The notes: generated from the sequence alone by a model not told the origin. A stretch of DNA of 59,612 nt from Candidatus Rokuibacteriota bacterium (GCA_016179965.1 JACPCF010000014.1:1-59612), one strand, 5' to 3'. Numbered from the stretch's first letter, positions 16,934-25,711 are shown. Program-made: numbers and translations.

Positions 16934-17862
16934 TGCGCATCACGGCGCTCGCCGGCGGCACGGGAGCCGCCAAGCTTCTTAGAGGGCTCGCGGTCCTCGT
17001 CCCCCCGGAGCAGATCACGGTGATCGGGAATACGGGGGACGACACCCAGATCTGGGGGCTTCACATCTCCCCCGATCTCGATACGGTGACCTATGCATTG
17101 GCGGGCCTTCTCGATGAGGAAAAAGGCTGGGGACTCCGCGACGACACCTTCATGTGCCTGGCCGCCATGGCCGCCCTGGGCCAGGAGGCATGGTTCAACC
17201 TGGGCGATCGGGATCTCGCCACCCACCTCTTCCGCACCGAGCGCCTCGCCGCCGGGCAGAGTCTTTCGGAGGTGACGACGGCGATCCGTCGCGCCCTCGG
17301 CGTGAGGAGCCGGATTCTGCCCGCGTCGGACGCGCCCGTGGCCACCCGCGTCCTCACGCCCACCGGCTGGCTCGGCTTCCAGGAGTTCTTCGTGAGGGAG
17401 AAGGCCCAGGTCGAGGTGCTCGACGTCGCCTACGCCGGGGCGGATCAGGCCTCCCCGGCCCCCGGAGTGCTCGAGGCGATCAGGACGGCCGTCGTCGTCG
17501 TCATCTGCCCCTCGAACCCGATCACCTCGATCGGGCCGATCCTGGCCGTCCCCGGAATCGCCGAAGCGCTGGCGGCCACATCGGCCAGGGTGCTGGCCGT
17601 CAGCCCCATCGTCGGCGGCGCCCCCGTGAGCGGTCCCGCGGGGAAGCTGATGGCCGCCAAAGGGCTCCCCGTCTCCGCCGTCGGGGTGGCCAAGCTCTAC
17701 CGTCCGTGGCTGGACCTCCTCGTGCTGGACCGCCGAGACGAACGCCTGGCGCCGGAAGTCACTGCGCTTGGCATCACCCCCGTCGTCACCGGCACGATGA
17801 TGACCGACCGCGGGGCGGAGGTGGCGCTGGCGCGCGCTGCGCTCGAGGCCCTGGCGCGATGA
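16933..17862 (+). CDS. cofD: 2-phospho-L-lactate (or PEP) transferase
   Basis: Transfers the phospho-acid part of an activated GDP compound (made by CofC) onto FO to give F420-0 or dehydro-F420-0. 309 residues. The N-terminal nucleotide-binding signature is LAGGTGAAKLLRGL; GNTGDDTQIWGLHISPDLDT and ICPSNPITSIGPIL are CofD/FbiA marks. It overlaps cofC by 4 bases. Whether it uses 2-phospholactate, phosphoenolpyruvate or 3-phosphoglycerate cannot be read from the sequence alone. Confidence 0.95.
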   Translation: MRITALAGGTGAAKLLRGLAVLVPPEQITVIGNTGDDTQIWGLHISPDLDTVTYALAGLLDEEKGWGLRDDTFMCLAAMAALGQEAWFNLGDRDLATHLFRTERLAAGQSLSEVTTAIRRALGVRSRILPASDAPVATRVLTPTGWLGFQEFFVREKAQVEVLDVAYAGADQASPAPGVLEAIRTAVVVVICPSNPITSIGPILAVPGIAEALAATSARVLAVSPIVGGAPVSGPAGKLMAAKGLPVSAVGVAKLYRPWLDLLVLDRRDERLAPEVTALGITPVVTGTMMTDRGAEVALARAALEALAR

Positions 17863-18566
17863 TCGTCGCCGCCGTCCCCGTCAAGGACCTGGAGAACGCC
17901 AAGCAGCGGCTGATCCCCGTTCTTTCCCCCTCGGAGCGGCGGGAACTGGCCCGGGCCATGCTGGAGGACGTGCTGACGGCCCTCGGCGGAGCCGGCCTCG
18001 ACGTGGTCCTCGTCGTCACCCGGGACGCCGAGGTCATCGAGCTCGCCCGCCGCTTCGCCGTCACGATCCTGGAAGAGGCCGACAACCGCGGCCACACCGA
18101 GGCGGTGGCGCTGGCACAGCGAGAAGCCGCGCTTCGGAGGTCCCACGCCTTCCTGACCATCCCGGGGGACGTCCCCCTCGTCACCGGCGAGGAGGTCCGC
18201 GCCGTCTGCCGGGCAGCCGACCCGGGCCGAAGCGCGGTCTTCGTCCCCTCGCGGTCGGGCTTCGGGACCAACGCCGCGCTCCTCACCCCACCGGACCTGA
18301 TGCCTCTCAAGTTCGGCGAGCCGTCGTTCGCCAATCATCTCACCGCGGCCCGCGAGCGGGGATTTGAGCCGACGGTGCTCCGCCTTCCGGGGCTGGGCCT
18401 GGACATCGACGGCCCCGACGACCTGGCCGCGCTGGTGGAGGAGGGAGAGCACACGCGCAGCGGCCGTCTCCTCCGCGCCTGGGGCTGGCCCACGAGCCGG
18501 ACTTTTCCCCCTCACCCCACCCTCTCCCCCGCCGGGGGAGAGGATCACGGTGAGGGGGCCAGGTGA
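17859..18566 (+). CDS. cofC: 2-phospholactate/PEP guanylyltransferase
   Basis: Activates the three-carbon phospho-acid with GTP for CofD. 235 residues, somewhat long because the last ~20 residues (PPHPTLSPAGGEDHGEGAR) are read from a dispersed palindromic repeat. AAVPVKDLENAKQRLIPVL is the family N-terminus, and TIPGDVPLV holds the metal-binding Asp. It starts within the end of cofD (4-base overlap). The repeat lies between this gene and cofE, so the natural ORF end may have been replaced when the repeat inserted. Confidence 0.93.
   Translation: MIVAAVPVKDLENAKQRLIPVLSPSERRELARAMLEDVLTALGGAGLDVVLVVTRDAEVIELARRFAVTILEEADNRGHTEAVALAQREAALRRSHAFLTIPGDVPLVTGEEVRAVCRAADPGRSAVFVPSRSGFGTNAALLTPPDLMPLKFGEPSFANHLTAARERGFEPTVLRLPGLGLDIDGPDDLAALVEEGEHTRSGRLLRAWGWPTSRTFPPHPTLSPAGGEDHGEGAR
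18507..18558. repeat. Dispersed palindromic repeat, complete copy
   Basis: CCCCCTCACC, then CCTCTCCCCC-GCC-GGGGGAGAGG, then ATCACGGTGAGGGGG. Nearly perfect inverted symmetry over 52 bases, including the outer CCCTCACC/GGTGAGGG ends. It sits at the cofC-cofE junction, forms the cofC tail, and stops 12 bases before the cofE start. Confidence 0.75.
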
Positions 18567-18569
18567 TCC

Positions 18570-19322
18570 GTGCCACCCCGCTACGAAGTCATCGGCATCA
18601 CGGGGCTCCCCGAGATCCGGACAGGGGATGACTTGGGCCGCCTGATCGTGGAAGCCGCCGCCGCCCAGGGGACGCCGCTCCAGGAGGGAGACCTCCTCGT
18701 CGTCAGCCAGAAGATCGTCTCGAAGTCCGAGGGCCGCGTGGTGCGCCTGGCCGACGTCTCGCCTTCGCCCGCGGCCCAGGCCATGGCGCGCGAGCTCGGC
18801 AAGGACCCGCGGCTCGTAGAGCTGATTCTCCGGGAGTCGCGGCGCGTGGTGCGCATGGACAAGGGGATCCTGATCGTCGAGACCCACCACGGCTGGATCT
18901 GCGCCAACGCGGGCGTGGATCAGTCCAACGTGGACCTGGAGTGCGCCTCCTTGCTCCCGGAAGATCCCGACCGCTCCGCTCAGGTGCTCAGGGAGCAGGT
19001 CCGCGGGCTGACCGGGGTAGACCACGCGGTCATCGTCTCCGATACGTTCGGCAGGCCGTGGCGGGAGGGGCTGACGAACGTGGCGATCGGGATCGCGGGG
19101 CTCCTGCCGATCAAGAACTACCTGGGCGCCCAGGACCCGGCGGGGCATACGCTCCAGGCCACCCTCTTGGCCGTGGCGGACGAGCTGGCCGGAGCGGCCG
19201 AGCCGGTCATGGGCAAGCTGAACCGGGTTCCGGCCACGATCATCCGCGGTCTCCCCTTCGAGCGAGGCGAGGAGACCTCCAAGGCGCTGCTCCGCGACCC
19301 ATCCCGCGATCTGTTCCGATAG
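18570..19322 (+). CDS. cofE: Coenzyme F420-0:L-glutamate ligase
   Basis: Adds glutamates to F420-0 using GTP. 250 residues, the single-domain archaeal length. EGDLLVVSQKIVSKSEGRVV, THHGWICANAGVDQSN and VSDTFGRPWREGLTNVAIG are CofE signatures with the metal-binding Asp, Asn and Thr residues. Starts at GTG. It lacks the C-terminal FMN-dependent reductase domain present in mycobacterial FbiB, which matters for which F420 precursor this organism uses. It completes the dedicated F420 gene set in this window. Confidence 0.95.
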   Translation: MPPRYEVIGITGLPEIRTGDDLGRLIVEAAAAQGTPLQEGDLLVVSQKIVSKSEGRVVRLADVSPSPAAQAMARELGKDPRLVELILRESRRVVRMDKGILIVETHHGWICANAGVDQSNVDLECASLLPEDPDRSAQVLREQVRGLTGVDHAVIVSDTFGRPWREGLTNVAIGIAGLLPIKNYLGAQDPAGHTLQATLLAVADELAGAAEPVMGKLNRVPATIIRGLPFERGEETSKALLRDPSRDLFR

Positions 19323-19379
19323 AAATCCCGGTGGCGGGGCTCGGGCCTAAGTTATGATGGGAGGCCACGACAGGGTCCA

Positions 19380-20723
19380 ATGACGAGACACGTTCTGGCT
19401 GTCCTGGCGCTGTCAGCGTGGCTCACCGGGTGCGCCGCCCTGGGCGCGCTCCAGGCGTCGTCCTCCGACGACAAGGGGCTCCCGCCCCCGACGCGCCAGG
19501 TCCTGGGCAACGGAATGCGCCTGATCATCCAGGACCACCGCGCTGCCGACGTCGTGGCCCTCTACCTCTTCGCCGGGGTCGGCGGCCGCGACGAGGCGCC
19601 GAACCAGCTCGGCTTCTCCCACTTCCAGGAGCACATGCTGTTCAAAGGCACGGACACCCAGCCGCCGGGCTGGGTGGACCGGGCCGTCGAGGGCGTTGGG
19701 GGCAAGTCCGACGCCAAGACCTCGCTCGACTATACGTTCTATTCGGTCATCGTCCCCGTCGAGGAGACCGTCAACGGGATCAGGATTCTGGCGGAGATGG
19801 CCTTCCGTTCGAAGTTCGATCCGGTGGAGCTGAAGCGCGAAGGGGATGTCATCCTGGAAGAGGGGAACATCGAGCAGGACACGCCCCGCACCGCGCTGAT
19901 CCGCGGGCTCTACGGGCTCGTCTTCCGCGATCACCCGTACGGGCGGTCCATTCTGGGGAGTCCCGAGACGCTGGGCGCCGCCACGCGCGAGACCGTCTTC
20001 GCCTACTACAAGCGCCACTACGTCCCCGAGAACATGACGCTGGTCGTCGTCGGCCCGGTCTCCGAACGGCCGGTGACCACCACGGTCCGGGAGGTCTTCG
20101 GCAAGATCCCTGCCGCTGGCTACCGGCGGGCTCCCGTGCCGCCGCCCCTGCCGCTGAGGGGCGGGATCCGCCGGGAAGTGGAGCGCCCGGAGCAGCAGGC
20201 CTACCTTGGGATGGCCTGGGTCGCGCCGCGCTCCGACGATCCGGACGGCTTCGCCGTGGATCTCGTGGCGTCCATCCTCGGCGGATCGGAGAGTAGCCGT
20301 CTGGCCCGGACGCTCCGCGACCGCGATCAGCTCGTCTCGAGCATCACCATGAACTACGCCGCGCTCCAGGGCGCCGGGATTGTGAGCCTCCGAGCGGAGC
20401 TGGAGGCGCCCGATCTCGAAAAGGTCGAGCGCCTGATCCTGGAGGAGATCGCCCGGATCCAGGAGCAGGGGGTCACGGAGGAAGAGCGCCTGCTCGCCGT
20501 CATTCAATTCGAAGCCGAGCACGCGTTCGATACCGAGACCGCCGAAGGCCTCGCCAACGCCTACGGCCTCGCCGAGACGACGTGGAGTCTGGAGGCGGAG
20601 CTCACGTACGTGGACCGCCTCAAGCAGATAACCCGGGAGCAGATCCGGGACGCCGCGCGCAAGTACCTGTCGCGCGCCGATTATGCCCGGCTCGCCTTCG
20701 TGCCGAAGCCGAAAGACCGCTGA
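19380..20723 (+). CDS. M16 zinc peptidase, lipoprotein, catalytic subunit
   Basis: 447 residues. A signal peptide ending in lipobox LTGC (Cys18) anchors it to a membrane. HFQEHMLFKGT supplies the HxxEH zinc-binding motif, with a downstream Glu in ILEEGNIEQD; EVERPEQQAYLGMAW begins the second M16 half. It overlaps by one base with a second M16 gene that lacks the zinc motif; such active/inactive pairs work as heterodimers that cut short peptides. Start at ATG 19380 directly before the signal peptide. Confidence 0.93.
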   Translation: MTRHVLAVLALSAWLTGCAALGALQASSSDDKGLPPPTRQVLGNGMRLIIQDHRAADVVALYLFAGVGGRDEAPNQLGFSHFQEHMLFKGTDTQPPGWVDRAVEGVGGKSDAKTSLDYTFYSVIVPVEETVNGIRILAEMAFRSKFDPVELKREGDVILEEGNIEQDTPRTALIRGLYGLVFRDHPYGRSILGSPETLGAATRETVFAYYKRHYVPENMTLVVVGPVSERPVTTTVREVFGKIPAAGYRRAPVPPPLPLRGGIRREVERPEQQAYLGMAWVAPRSDDPDGFAVDLVASILGGSESSRLARTLRDRDQLVSSITMNYAALQGAGIVSLRAELEAPDLEKVERLILEEIARIQEQGVTEEERLLAVIQFEAEHAFDTETAEGLANAYGLAETTWSLEAELTYVDRLKQITREQIRDAARKYLSRADYARLAFVPKPKDR

Positions 20724-22027
20724 TGCCGCGCCGCCTGACCTCCCTCGTGCTGAGCCTGGCGCTCCTGACGCTCGTGACTCCGGAGCCCGCCGCCGAGTCC
20801 GGGGCCGTCGCTCGCACCAAGCTCGCCAACGGGCTGACGCTCCTCGTCAGGGAAAATCCCACGTCCGCCGTCGTCGCCGTCGCGCTGGCGGTGAAGATGG
20901 GGACGCGCTGGGAGACGCCCGAGACGGCCGGGATCTCCAACTTCCTCCAGCTCATGATGGTGCGGGGCACGGCGACGCGGAGCGGGACCCAGATCGTGGA
21001 GGACGCCGAGCGTCTGGGCGGCCGCATTGACGCCCGGGGAGATCAGGATTGGTCCGTGATCGAGGCGGCCGCGCTCGCCCGCAACTGGATGCCGCTCCTG
21101 GAGCTGGTCGCCGACGTGACCCTCCGCCCCTCGCTGCCCGAGGGCGTCGTGGACGGCGTCAAGCAGTTCCTGGTGCGCCAGGTCCGGAATCGCGGAGACC
21201 AGCCCTACCCCGTCGCCTTCGACACGCTGATGCAGTCCCTCTTCGGCCAGCACCCGTACGCCTGGCACCCGGTGGGCCGGCGGGAGAGTCTGGAGCGCAT
21301 CGATCGGGCGGCGCTCCTGGCCCACTCCCGCCACTACGTCCCGGGAGGGATGGTGCTGGCCGTGAGCGGCCAGGTGAGCGGCCCGGCGGTCCTGGCCGAG
21401 GTCGAGCGACTCTTCGGCGCCATGCCGGCGGGCCAGCCACCCTCCGCGACGGCCGTCCGGCCTCCGGCCATGGCGGCCTCGCGCGACCGTCGCGACGTGG
21501 CGGGGGCCCAGGCTCAGATCCTGGTGGGAGCGCTCGCGCCTCCGATGACCCACCCCGATTATGCGGCGGTGAAGGTTCTCAGCACGGTGCTGGGCGGCGG
21601 GATGGCCGGCCGTTTCTTCTCCGAGATCAGGGACAAGCAGGCGCTCGCCTACTCCACGGCCGCGCTCTACCCCACGCTGGTGGACACGGGGTACTTCGTG
21701 GCCCAGCTGGGAACGGGGCCGGAGAATCTCTCGCGCGCCCAGGCCAGTCTAAAGAAAGAGCTGGAGCGGATCCGGGAGGAGCCCCCGTCGGCCGAGGAGA
21801 TGCGCGTGGCCAAGGCGTACCTCCTGGGCAACTTCGCCATGGACCGGCGCACCAACGAGCGGCAGGCGTGGTACCTGGCCACCTACGAGCTGGCCGGTGT
21901 GGGCCACGAGTTTCTCGATCGGTACGTGGCCGCCGTGCGCGCCATCACGGGCGCCGACGTCCAGCGCGTCGCCCGAACGTATCTGGGAACGGTCCGGCTG
22001 AGCGTGGCCGGCCCCCAGGTTCGCTGA
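20723..22027 (+). CDS. M16 peptidase-like protein, non-catalytic partner
   Basis: 434 residues with a signal peptide (1-25) ending in PEPAAES. The place of the HxxEH motif reads ISNFLQLMMVRGT, so zinc binding is lost, while the second half keeps GGGMAGRFFSEIRDKQALAYS, which shapes the substrate chamber in M16B pairs. Loss of the motif is normal for the partner subunit and not a sign of decay. Transcribed with the catalytic subunit upstream and followed 19 bases later by the protease-rhodanese gene. Confidence 0.9.
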   Translation: MPRRLTSLVLSLALLTLVTPEPAAESGAVARTKLANGLTLLVRENPTSAVVAVALAVKMGTRWETPETAGISNFLQLMMVRGTATRSGTQIVEDAERLGGRIDARGDQDWSVIEAAALARNWMPLLELVADVTLRPSLPEGVVDGVKQFLVRQVRNRGDQPYPVAFDTLMQSLFGQHPYAWHPVGRRESLERIDRAALLAHSRHYVPGGMVLAVSGQVSGPAVLAEVERLFGAMPAGQPPSATAVRPPAMAASRDRRDVAGAQAQILVGALAPPMTHPDYAAVKVLSTVLGGGMAGRFFSEIRDKQALAYSTAALYPTLVDTGYFVAQLGTGPENLSRAQASLKKELERIREEPPSAEEMRVAKAYLLGNFAMDRRTNERQAWYLATYELAGVGHEFLDRYVAAVRAITGADVQRVARTYLGTVRLSVAGPQVR

Positions 22028-22046
22028 ACTGATGAGGAGCTGGAAT

Positions 22047-23609
22047 ATGAAGCACTTGTGGATTGTCGCCCTCCTGGCGCTGCTCTCGATTCCCTCGACG
22101 GCCCTCGCCGATCACCCCATCCCCGTCCAGGAGCTGGTGCTGCGGGCCAAGCCCGCCGTGGCCCTCGTGACCGCGCGGGTGGATGCCGAGGCCACGGTGA
22201 ACTGCGGCGCGGGCGCGATCACGGTCAAGTCCGCGCCCTTCTTGGAGACCGGCACCGGCTGGTTCATCGACGGCCGCGGCTACCTGATCACCAACGCCCA
22301 CGTCGTGGACCCGGCCCACCGGTTGCCTCCGTGGGTGACCCAGGAGCTCAAGAAGAGCGCCGTGGACGAGGCCTGCGTCACCCCCGTGCTCGCCCGGCAG
22401 GGGCTGATGCGCGGCCAGCGCCCCGACCTCGAGGACCAGATCCGCCGCCGGGTCGATATGGGAAGCATCCGGCTCAAGCCGCTCCCCCAGGTGACGGTGC
22501 TCCTCTCCAACGGCGCGCTACTGCCGGCCGAGATCAAGAAGTTCACCGCGCCGCTCCTGCTCGACGCGGCGGGGAAGCCCGTCGCCGACTCCGGCCGCGA
22601 CCTGGCGCTGATTCGCGTTAAGGACGGGGTCTACCCGGCGCTCGCCCTGACCGACGACGACACCAGGATCGGAGAGCCCATCCGCATCATCGGGTTCCCG
22701 GGCGTGGTGCTGAGCCACGAGCTCCTGAACAAGACCGCCGCCCTGGAGGCGTCGGTGACCACCGGCGCCGTCTCGGGGCTCAAGCAGGACGCCATCGGTC
22801 AGGACGTGATCCAGACCGACGCGCCGGCGGCGCCCGGCAACAGCGGCGGCCCGGCCATCGGCCACGGCGGCACGGTGGTTGGCGTGCTGACGTTCGTCTC
22901 GCTCTCGCCCTCGGGTGGGAGCATCGTCCAGGGCTTCAACTTCCTCATCCCGTCGCGCGACGTCATGAGGTTCCTCGCAGGCACCGACATCAAGCCCGGC
23001 GTGAGCCCCTTCAATCCCGTCTGGGCCGCGGGCCTCCGCGACCTCGGCCAGGAGAGCTTCAAGAGCGCAGCGGCGAAGTTCGCCGAGGCCAACAAGCTCC
23101 TGCCTGATCTCCCGGACGTCAAGCGCGCGCTCGCCGAGGCCGAGTTCAAGGTGAAGAACCCGCCCCCGCGCCCGTTTCCGTGGGCCTGGGTCACCCTGGG
23201 GCTCGCGCTGGTGAGCGGTGGCGGGTACGGGGCCATGTGGTATCGCCGCTGGCAGCGGAACCGCTTCCGTGTCAAGGCCGGCGAGGTCGTCAAGATGATG
23301 GAGGCCGGGGTCAACCCTCTCCTGCTCGACGTCCGACAGGAATCCGCGGCCAAGACGGCGCCGCTCAAGATCCCGGGCGCGACCTACATCTCGCCCGACG
23401 CGCTGGAGCAGGGCCGGGCCGGGATCGAGGTGGACCCCAGCCGGACCGTCGTCGCCTACTGCACCTGAACGGACGAGGCGACGAGCGCCCGTGTGGCGCA
23501 GCAGCTCCGCAACGTCGGCTACAAGGACGTGCGCATCCTCAAGGGCGGGCTCGGGGGCTGGGCCAACGCCGGCCTTCCGCTGGAGACCGCCAAAGGGGGT
23601 CAGGCCTGA
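22047..23609 (+). CDS. Trypsin-like protease / membrane segment / rhodanese fusion, candidate selenoprotein (in-frame UGA)
   Basis: If UGA 23466-23468 is read through, this is a 520-residue protein with Sec at residue 474. Signal peptide 1-22; periplasmic trypsin-like domain with His in NAHVVD, Asp in GRDLALIRV and Ser in APGNSGGPAI; a short helical repeat; one membrane segment (WAWVTLGLALVSGGGYGAMWY); then a cytosolic rhodanese domain. The rhodanese loop reads VVAYCT-UGA-TDEATSARVAQQL, where relatives I know have YCxC. After the UGA the frame stays coding to the stop at 23607 (LKGGLGGWANAGLPLE). A GCGCC/GGCGC hairpin with a CGUGU loop begins 17 bases after the UGA. ATG 22047 has AGGAG upstream. 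A Cys-to-stop mutation is the alternative. Confidence 0.7.
23466..23499 (+). promoter_or_regulatory. UGA codon with SECIS-like hairpin
   Basis: UGA at 23466-23468; 16 bases later a 5-bp stem, GCGCC (23485-23489) and GGCGC (23495-23499), closes the loop CGUGU (23490-23494), with G at the second loop position followed by U. Known bacterial SECIS elements have a small apical loop with G among the first two bases, placed about 16-37 bases after the UGA; here the loop begins 22 bases after it. GC-rich DNA makes chance hairpins common. Confidence 0.5.
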
Positions 23610-23651
23610 GTAATTGACTTTTCATAACGCAAATACGCAAGCCTGACCCCC
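23595..23651. repeat. REP-like palindrome, second family member
   Basis: GGGGGTCAGGC (23595-23605) and its exact reverse complement (23641-23651) enclose a 35-base, AT-richer loop. It matches the ends and loop length of the element at 3208-3279. Its left arm contains the end of the protease-rhodanese gene, whose stop codon falls in it. It may serve as that gene's terminator. Confidence 0.7.
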
Positions 23652-23655
23652 GCCG

Positions 23656-23684
23656 TTGACACCTCCAACCGCGCGCCCTACACT
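23656..23684 (+). promoter_or_regulatory. Promoter of the crotonase-CoA transferase operon
   Basis: TTGACA (23656-23661), 17-base spacer, TACACT (23679-23684), 42 bases before the ATG at 23727, which follows an AAAGG site. Confidence 0.7.
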
Positions 23685-23726
23685 CAGGCCGCTCGCGATC
23701 TTCCGTCCATCGAAAGGGGTCACGCC

Positions 23727-24506
23727 ATGACGTACGCCGACATCCTGTATGAGGTGAAGAACCAGACCGCCTGGATCACGATCAACCGGCCCGACCAGGG
23801 CAACACCTTCCGCCGCCAGACGGTGCTCGAGCTGATCCAAGCGCTGAACGAGGCGCGTAATGATCCCGACGTCAGGGTGGTCGTGCTCACGGGGGCCGGC
23901 GACCGCTTCTTCTGCATCGGCGGCGAGAAAGAGCCCACCGACGGCATGCTCCACTACCACAACGTCCCGCCGGTGGTGGACCTCTACACGCTGATCGACA
24001 TGATGCCCGTGCCCGTCGTCGCGATGGTGAACGGCTTCGCCGTCGGGGGCGGCAACGTCCTCGCCAACATGTGCGACCTCACGGTGGCCAGCGAGCAGGC
24101 GACCTTCCGCCAGGTCGGCCCATCCATGGGCTCCTACGACGCCGGCTTCGGCACGTGGTACCTGGAGGACGCCGTGGGGCGCAAGCGCGCGCGGGAGATC
24201 TGGTACCTGAACCGCAAGTACACGGCCCGCGAGGCGCTGGCCCTGGGGCTCGTCAACGAGGTGGTCCCCCACGCCGAGCTCCGGGCGCGCACGGAGGCGC
24301 TCTGCGAGGAGCTGAAGGCGCGCGGCCCCCAGGCGCTGGCGGCGCTCAAGGCGGCGTTCCACGCGCGGCACAACGGCGTCACGGGCCTCTCGCGCGTCAC
24401 CATCGACCACCTGGTCGCCAACTACTACCACACCGAAGAGTCCAAGGAGCTGGGCCGGGCCTTCAACGCCAAGGAGAAGCCGAACCCCGAGAGGTTCTAC
24501 CGATGA
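23727..24506 (+). CDS. Crotonase, MenB/BadI-like CoA-ring enzyme
   Basis: 259 residues of the enoyl-CoA hydratase superfamily. The oxyanion-hole parts are CIGGEKE and NGFAVGGGNVLANMCDLTVAS. GPSMGSYDAGFGTWYLEDAVG, then KRAREIWYLNRKYTAREAL, closely follow the pattern of MenB (dihydroxynaphthoyl-CoA synthase) and BadI (2-ketocyclohexanecarboxyl-CoA hydrolase), including the key Gly-Ser-Asp region. With no menaquinone genes near and a CoA-transferase overlapping by 4 bases, ring-opening or another catabolic reaction is more likely than menaquinone synthesis. The exact substrate is unknown. Confidence 0.88.
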   Translation: MTYADILYEVKNQTAWITINRPDQGNTFRRQTVLELIQALNEARNDPDVRVVVLTGAGDRFFCIGGEKEPTDGMLHYHNVPPVVDLYTLIDMMPVPVVAMVNGFAVGGGNVLANMCDLTVASEQATFRQVGPSMGSYDAGFGTWYLEDAVGRKRAREIWYLNRKYTAREALALGLVNEVVPHAELRARTEALCEELKARGPQALAALKAAFHARHNGVTGLSRVTIDHLVANYYHTEESKELGRAFNAKEKPNPERFYR

Positions 24507-25699
24507 GACCCCTGGACGGCATCAAGATCCTGGAGCTGGCGCGCGTCGCGCCGGGCGAGTTCTGCACGATGCTGCTCGGCGACATGGGGGCGGATGTTTT
24601 GAAAATCGAGACGCCGCCGGCCGACGGCAAGCCCGACCTCCTCGACGACAGGCGCCGGGCCGCCTTCGCCTACATCAACCGCAACAAGCGGAGCCTGGCG
24701 CTGAACCTCAAGGCCCCTGAGGGCCAGGCGATCTTTCAGAAGCTTGCCGCCGGCGCGGACGTCATCGTCGAAGGCTTCCGCCCCGGCGTGACGAAGCGGC
24801 TCGGCGCCGACTACGAGACGATCCGGAAGCTCAACCCGCGCATCATCTACTGCTCCCTCTCCGGCTTCGGCCAGAACGGCCCCTACCGCGACTACCCGGC
24901 CCACGATATCAATTATCTGTCGCTCGCCGGCGTCCTCGGGCTCATCGGCGAGTCCGATCGAAAGCCGGCCATCCCCCTGAACCTCGTCGCCGACTACGGC
25001 GGGGCGAGCCTCCACGGGGCCCTCGGGATCATGCTGGCGCTCTTCGCCCGCGAGCGCACCGGCAAGGGCCAACACGTGGACGTGGCGTACCTGGATTCCA
25101 CGCTCTCCCTCCTCGGGGCCACGCCGAATCTCCGCTTCTTCTTCAGTGACGGCCTCGCCCCCCGGCGCGGGGCCGGCTTCCTCGGCGGCTCCTACCCCTA
25201 CTACGCCGTGTACGAGACCAAAGACAAAAAACTGCTCAGCATCGGCTGCACGGAGCCCTGGCTCTGGGAGAACTTCTGCAAGGCGATCGGACGGTCCGAG
25301 TTCGTCAAGTACAGCCGCCTGGCCGACCAGTTCGTCCGCGCCGCCAATCCGGAGGAGGTCAAGGCGCGGGAGGAGATCGAGGCGCTCGTTCGGACGCGGA
25401 CCCGCGACGAGTGGTACGACTTCCTCGTCAAGCACGACGTCTGCGTCGGGAAGGTGTACGACATCGAAGAGGTCTTCGACGATCCGCAGGTCCAGGTCCG
25501 GCAGATGGTGGTGGAGACCGAGCACCCGGAGGTCGGCAAGGTCAAGGAGGTCGGCGTCGCCATCAAGCTGTCCGAGACGCCGGGGGCGGTGCGCCACGCC
25601 GGGCCGTACCGCGGGGAGCACACGGATGAGGTGTTGCGCCAGCTCGGCTTGAGCGAGGCCCAGATCAAGCAGCTGCGCGACACTCGCGTGGTGGCGTAA
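24503..25699 (+). CDS. CaiB/BaiF family protein, AMACR-like
   Basis: 398 residues of the class III CoA-transferase family. DGIKILELARVAPGEFCTMLLG is the N-terminus, and HDINYLSLAGVLGLIG holds the catalytic Asp in the context typical of alpha-methylacyl-CoA racemase, as does PLNLVADYGGASLHGALGI. It may therefore be a 2-methylacyl-CoA racemase rather than a transferase. Overlaps the crotonase by 4 bases and is followed by a RidA gene, suggesting a short acyl-CoA degradation operon. Confidence 0.88.
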   Translation: MRPLDGIKILELARVAPGEFCTMLLGDMGADVLKIETPPADGKPDLLDDRRRAAFAYINRNKRSLALNLKAPEGQAIFQKLAAGADVIVEGFRPGVTKRLGADYETIRKLNPRIIYCSLSGFGQNGPYRDYPAHDINYLSLAGVLGLIGESDRKPAIPLNLVADYGGASLHGALGIMLALFARERTGKGQHVDVAYLDSTLSLLGATPNLRFFFSDGLAPRRGAGFLGGSYPYYAVYETKDKKLLSIGCTEPWLWENFCKAIGRSEFVKYSRLADQFVRAANPEEVKAREEIEALVRTRTRDEWYDFLVKHDVCVGKVYDIEEVFDDPQVQVRQMVVETEHPEVGKVKEVGVAIKLSETPGAVRHAGPYRGEHTDEVLRQLGLSEAQIKQLRDTRVVA

Positions 25700-25711
25700 C
25701 GGGAGGCCTGC

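Noticed and set aside
20723-22027. Second M16 gene as a decayed peptidase
   Set aside because: Loss of HxxEH is the normal state of the non-catalytic partner in M16 pairs; the rest of the fold is intact.
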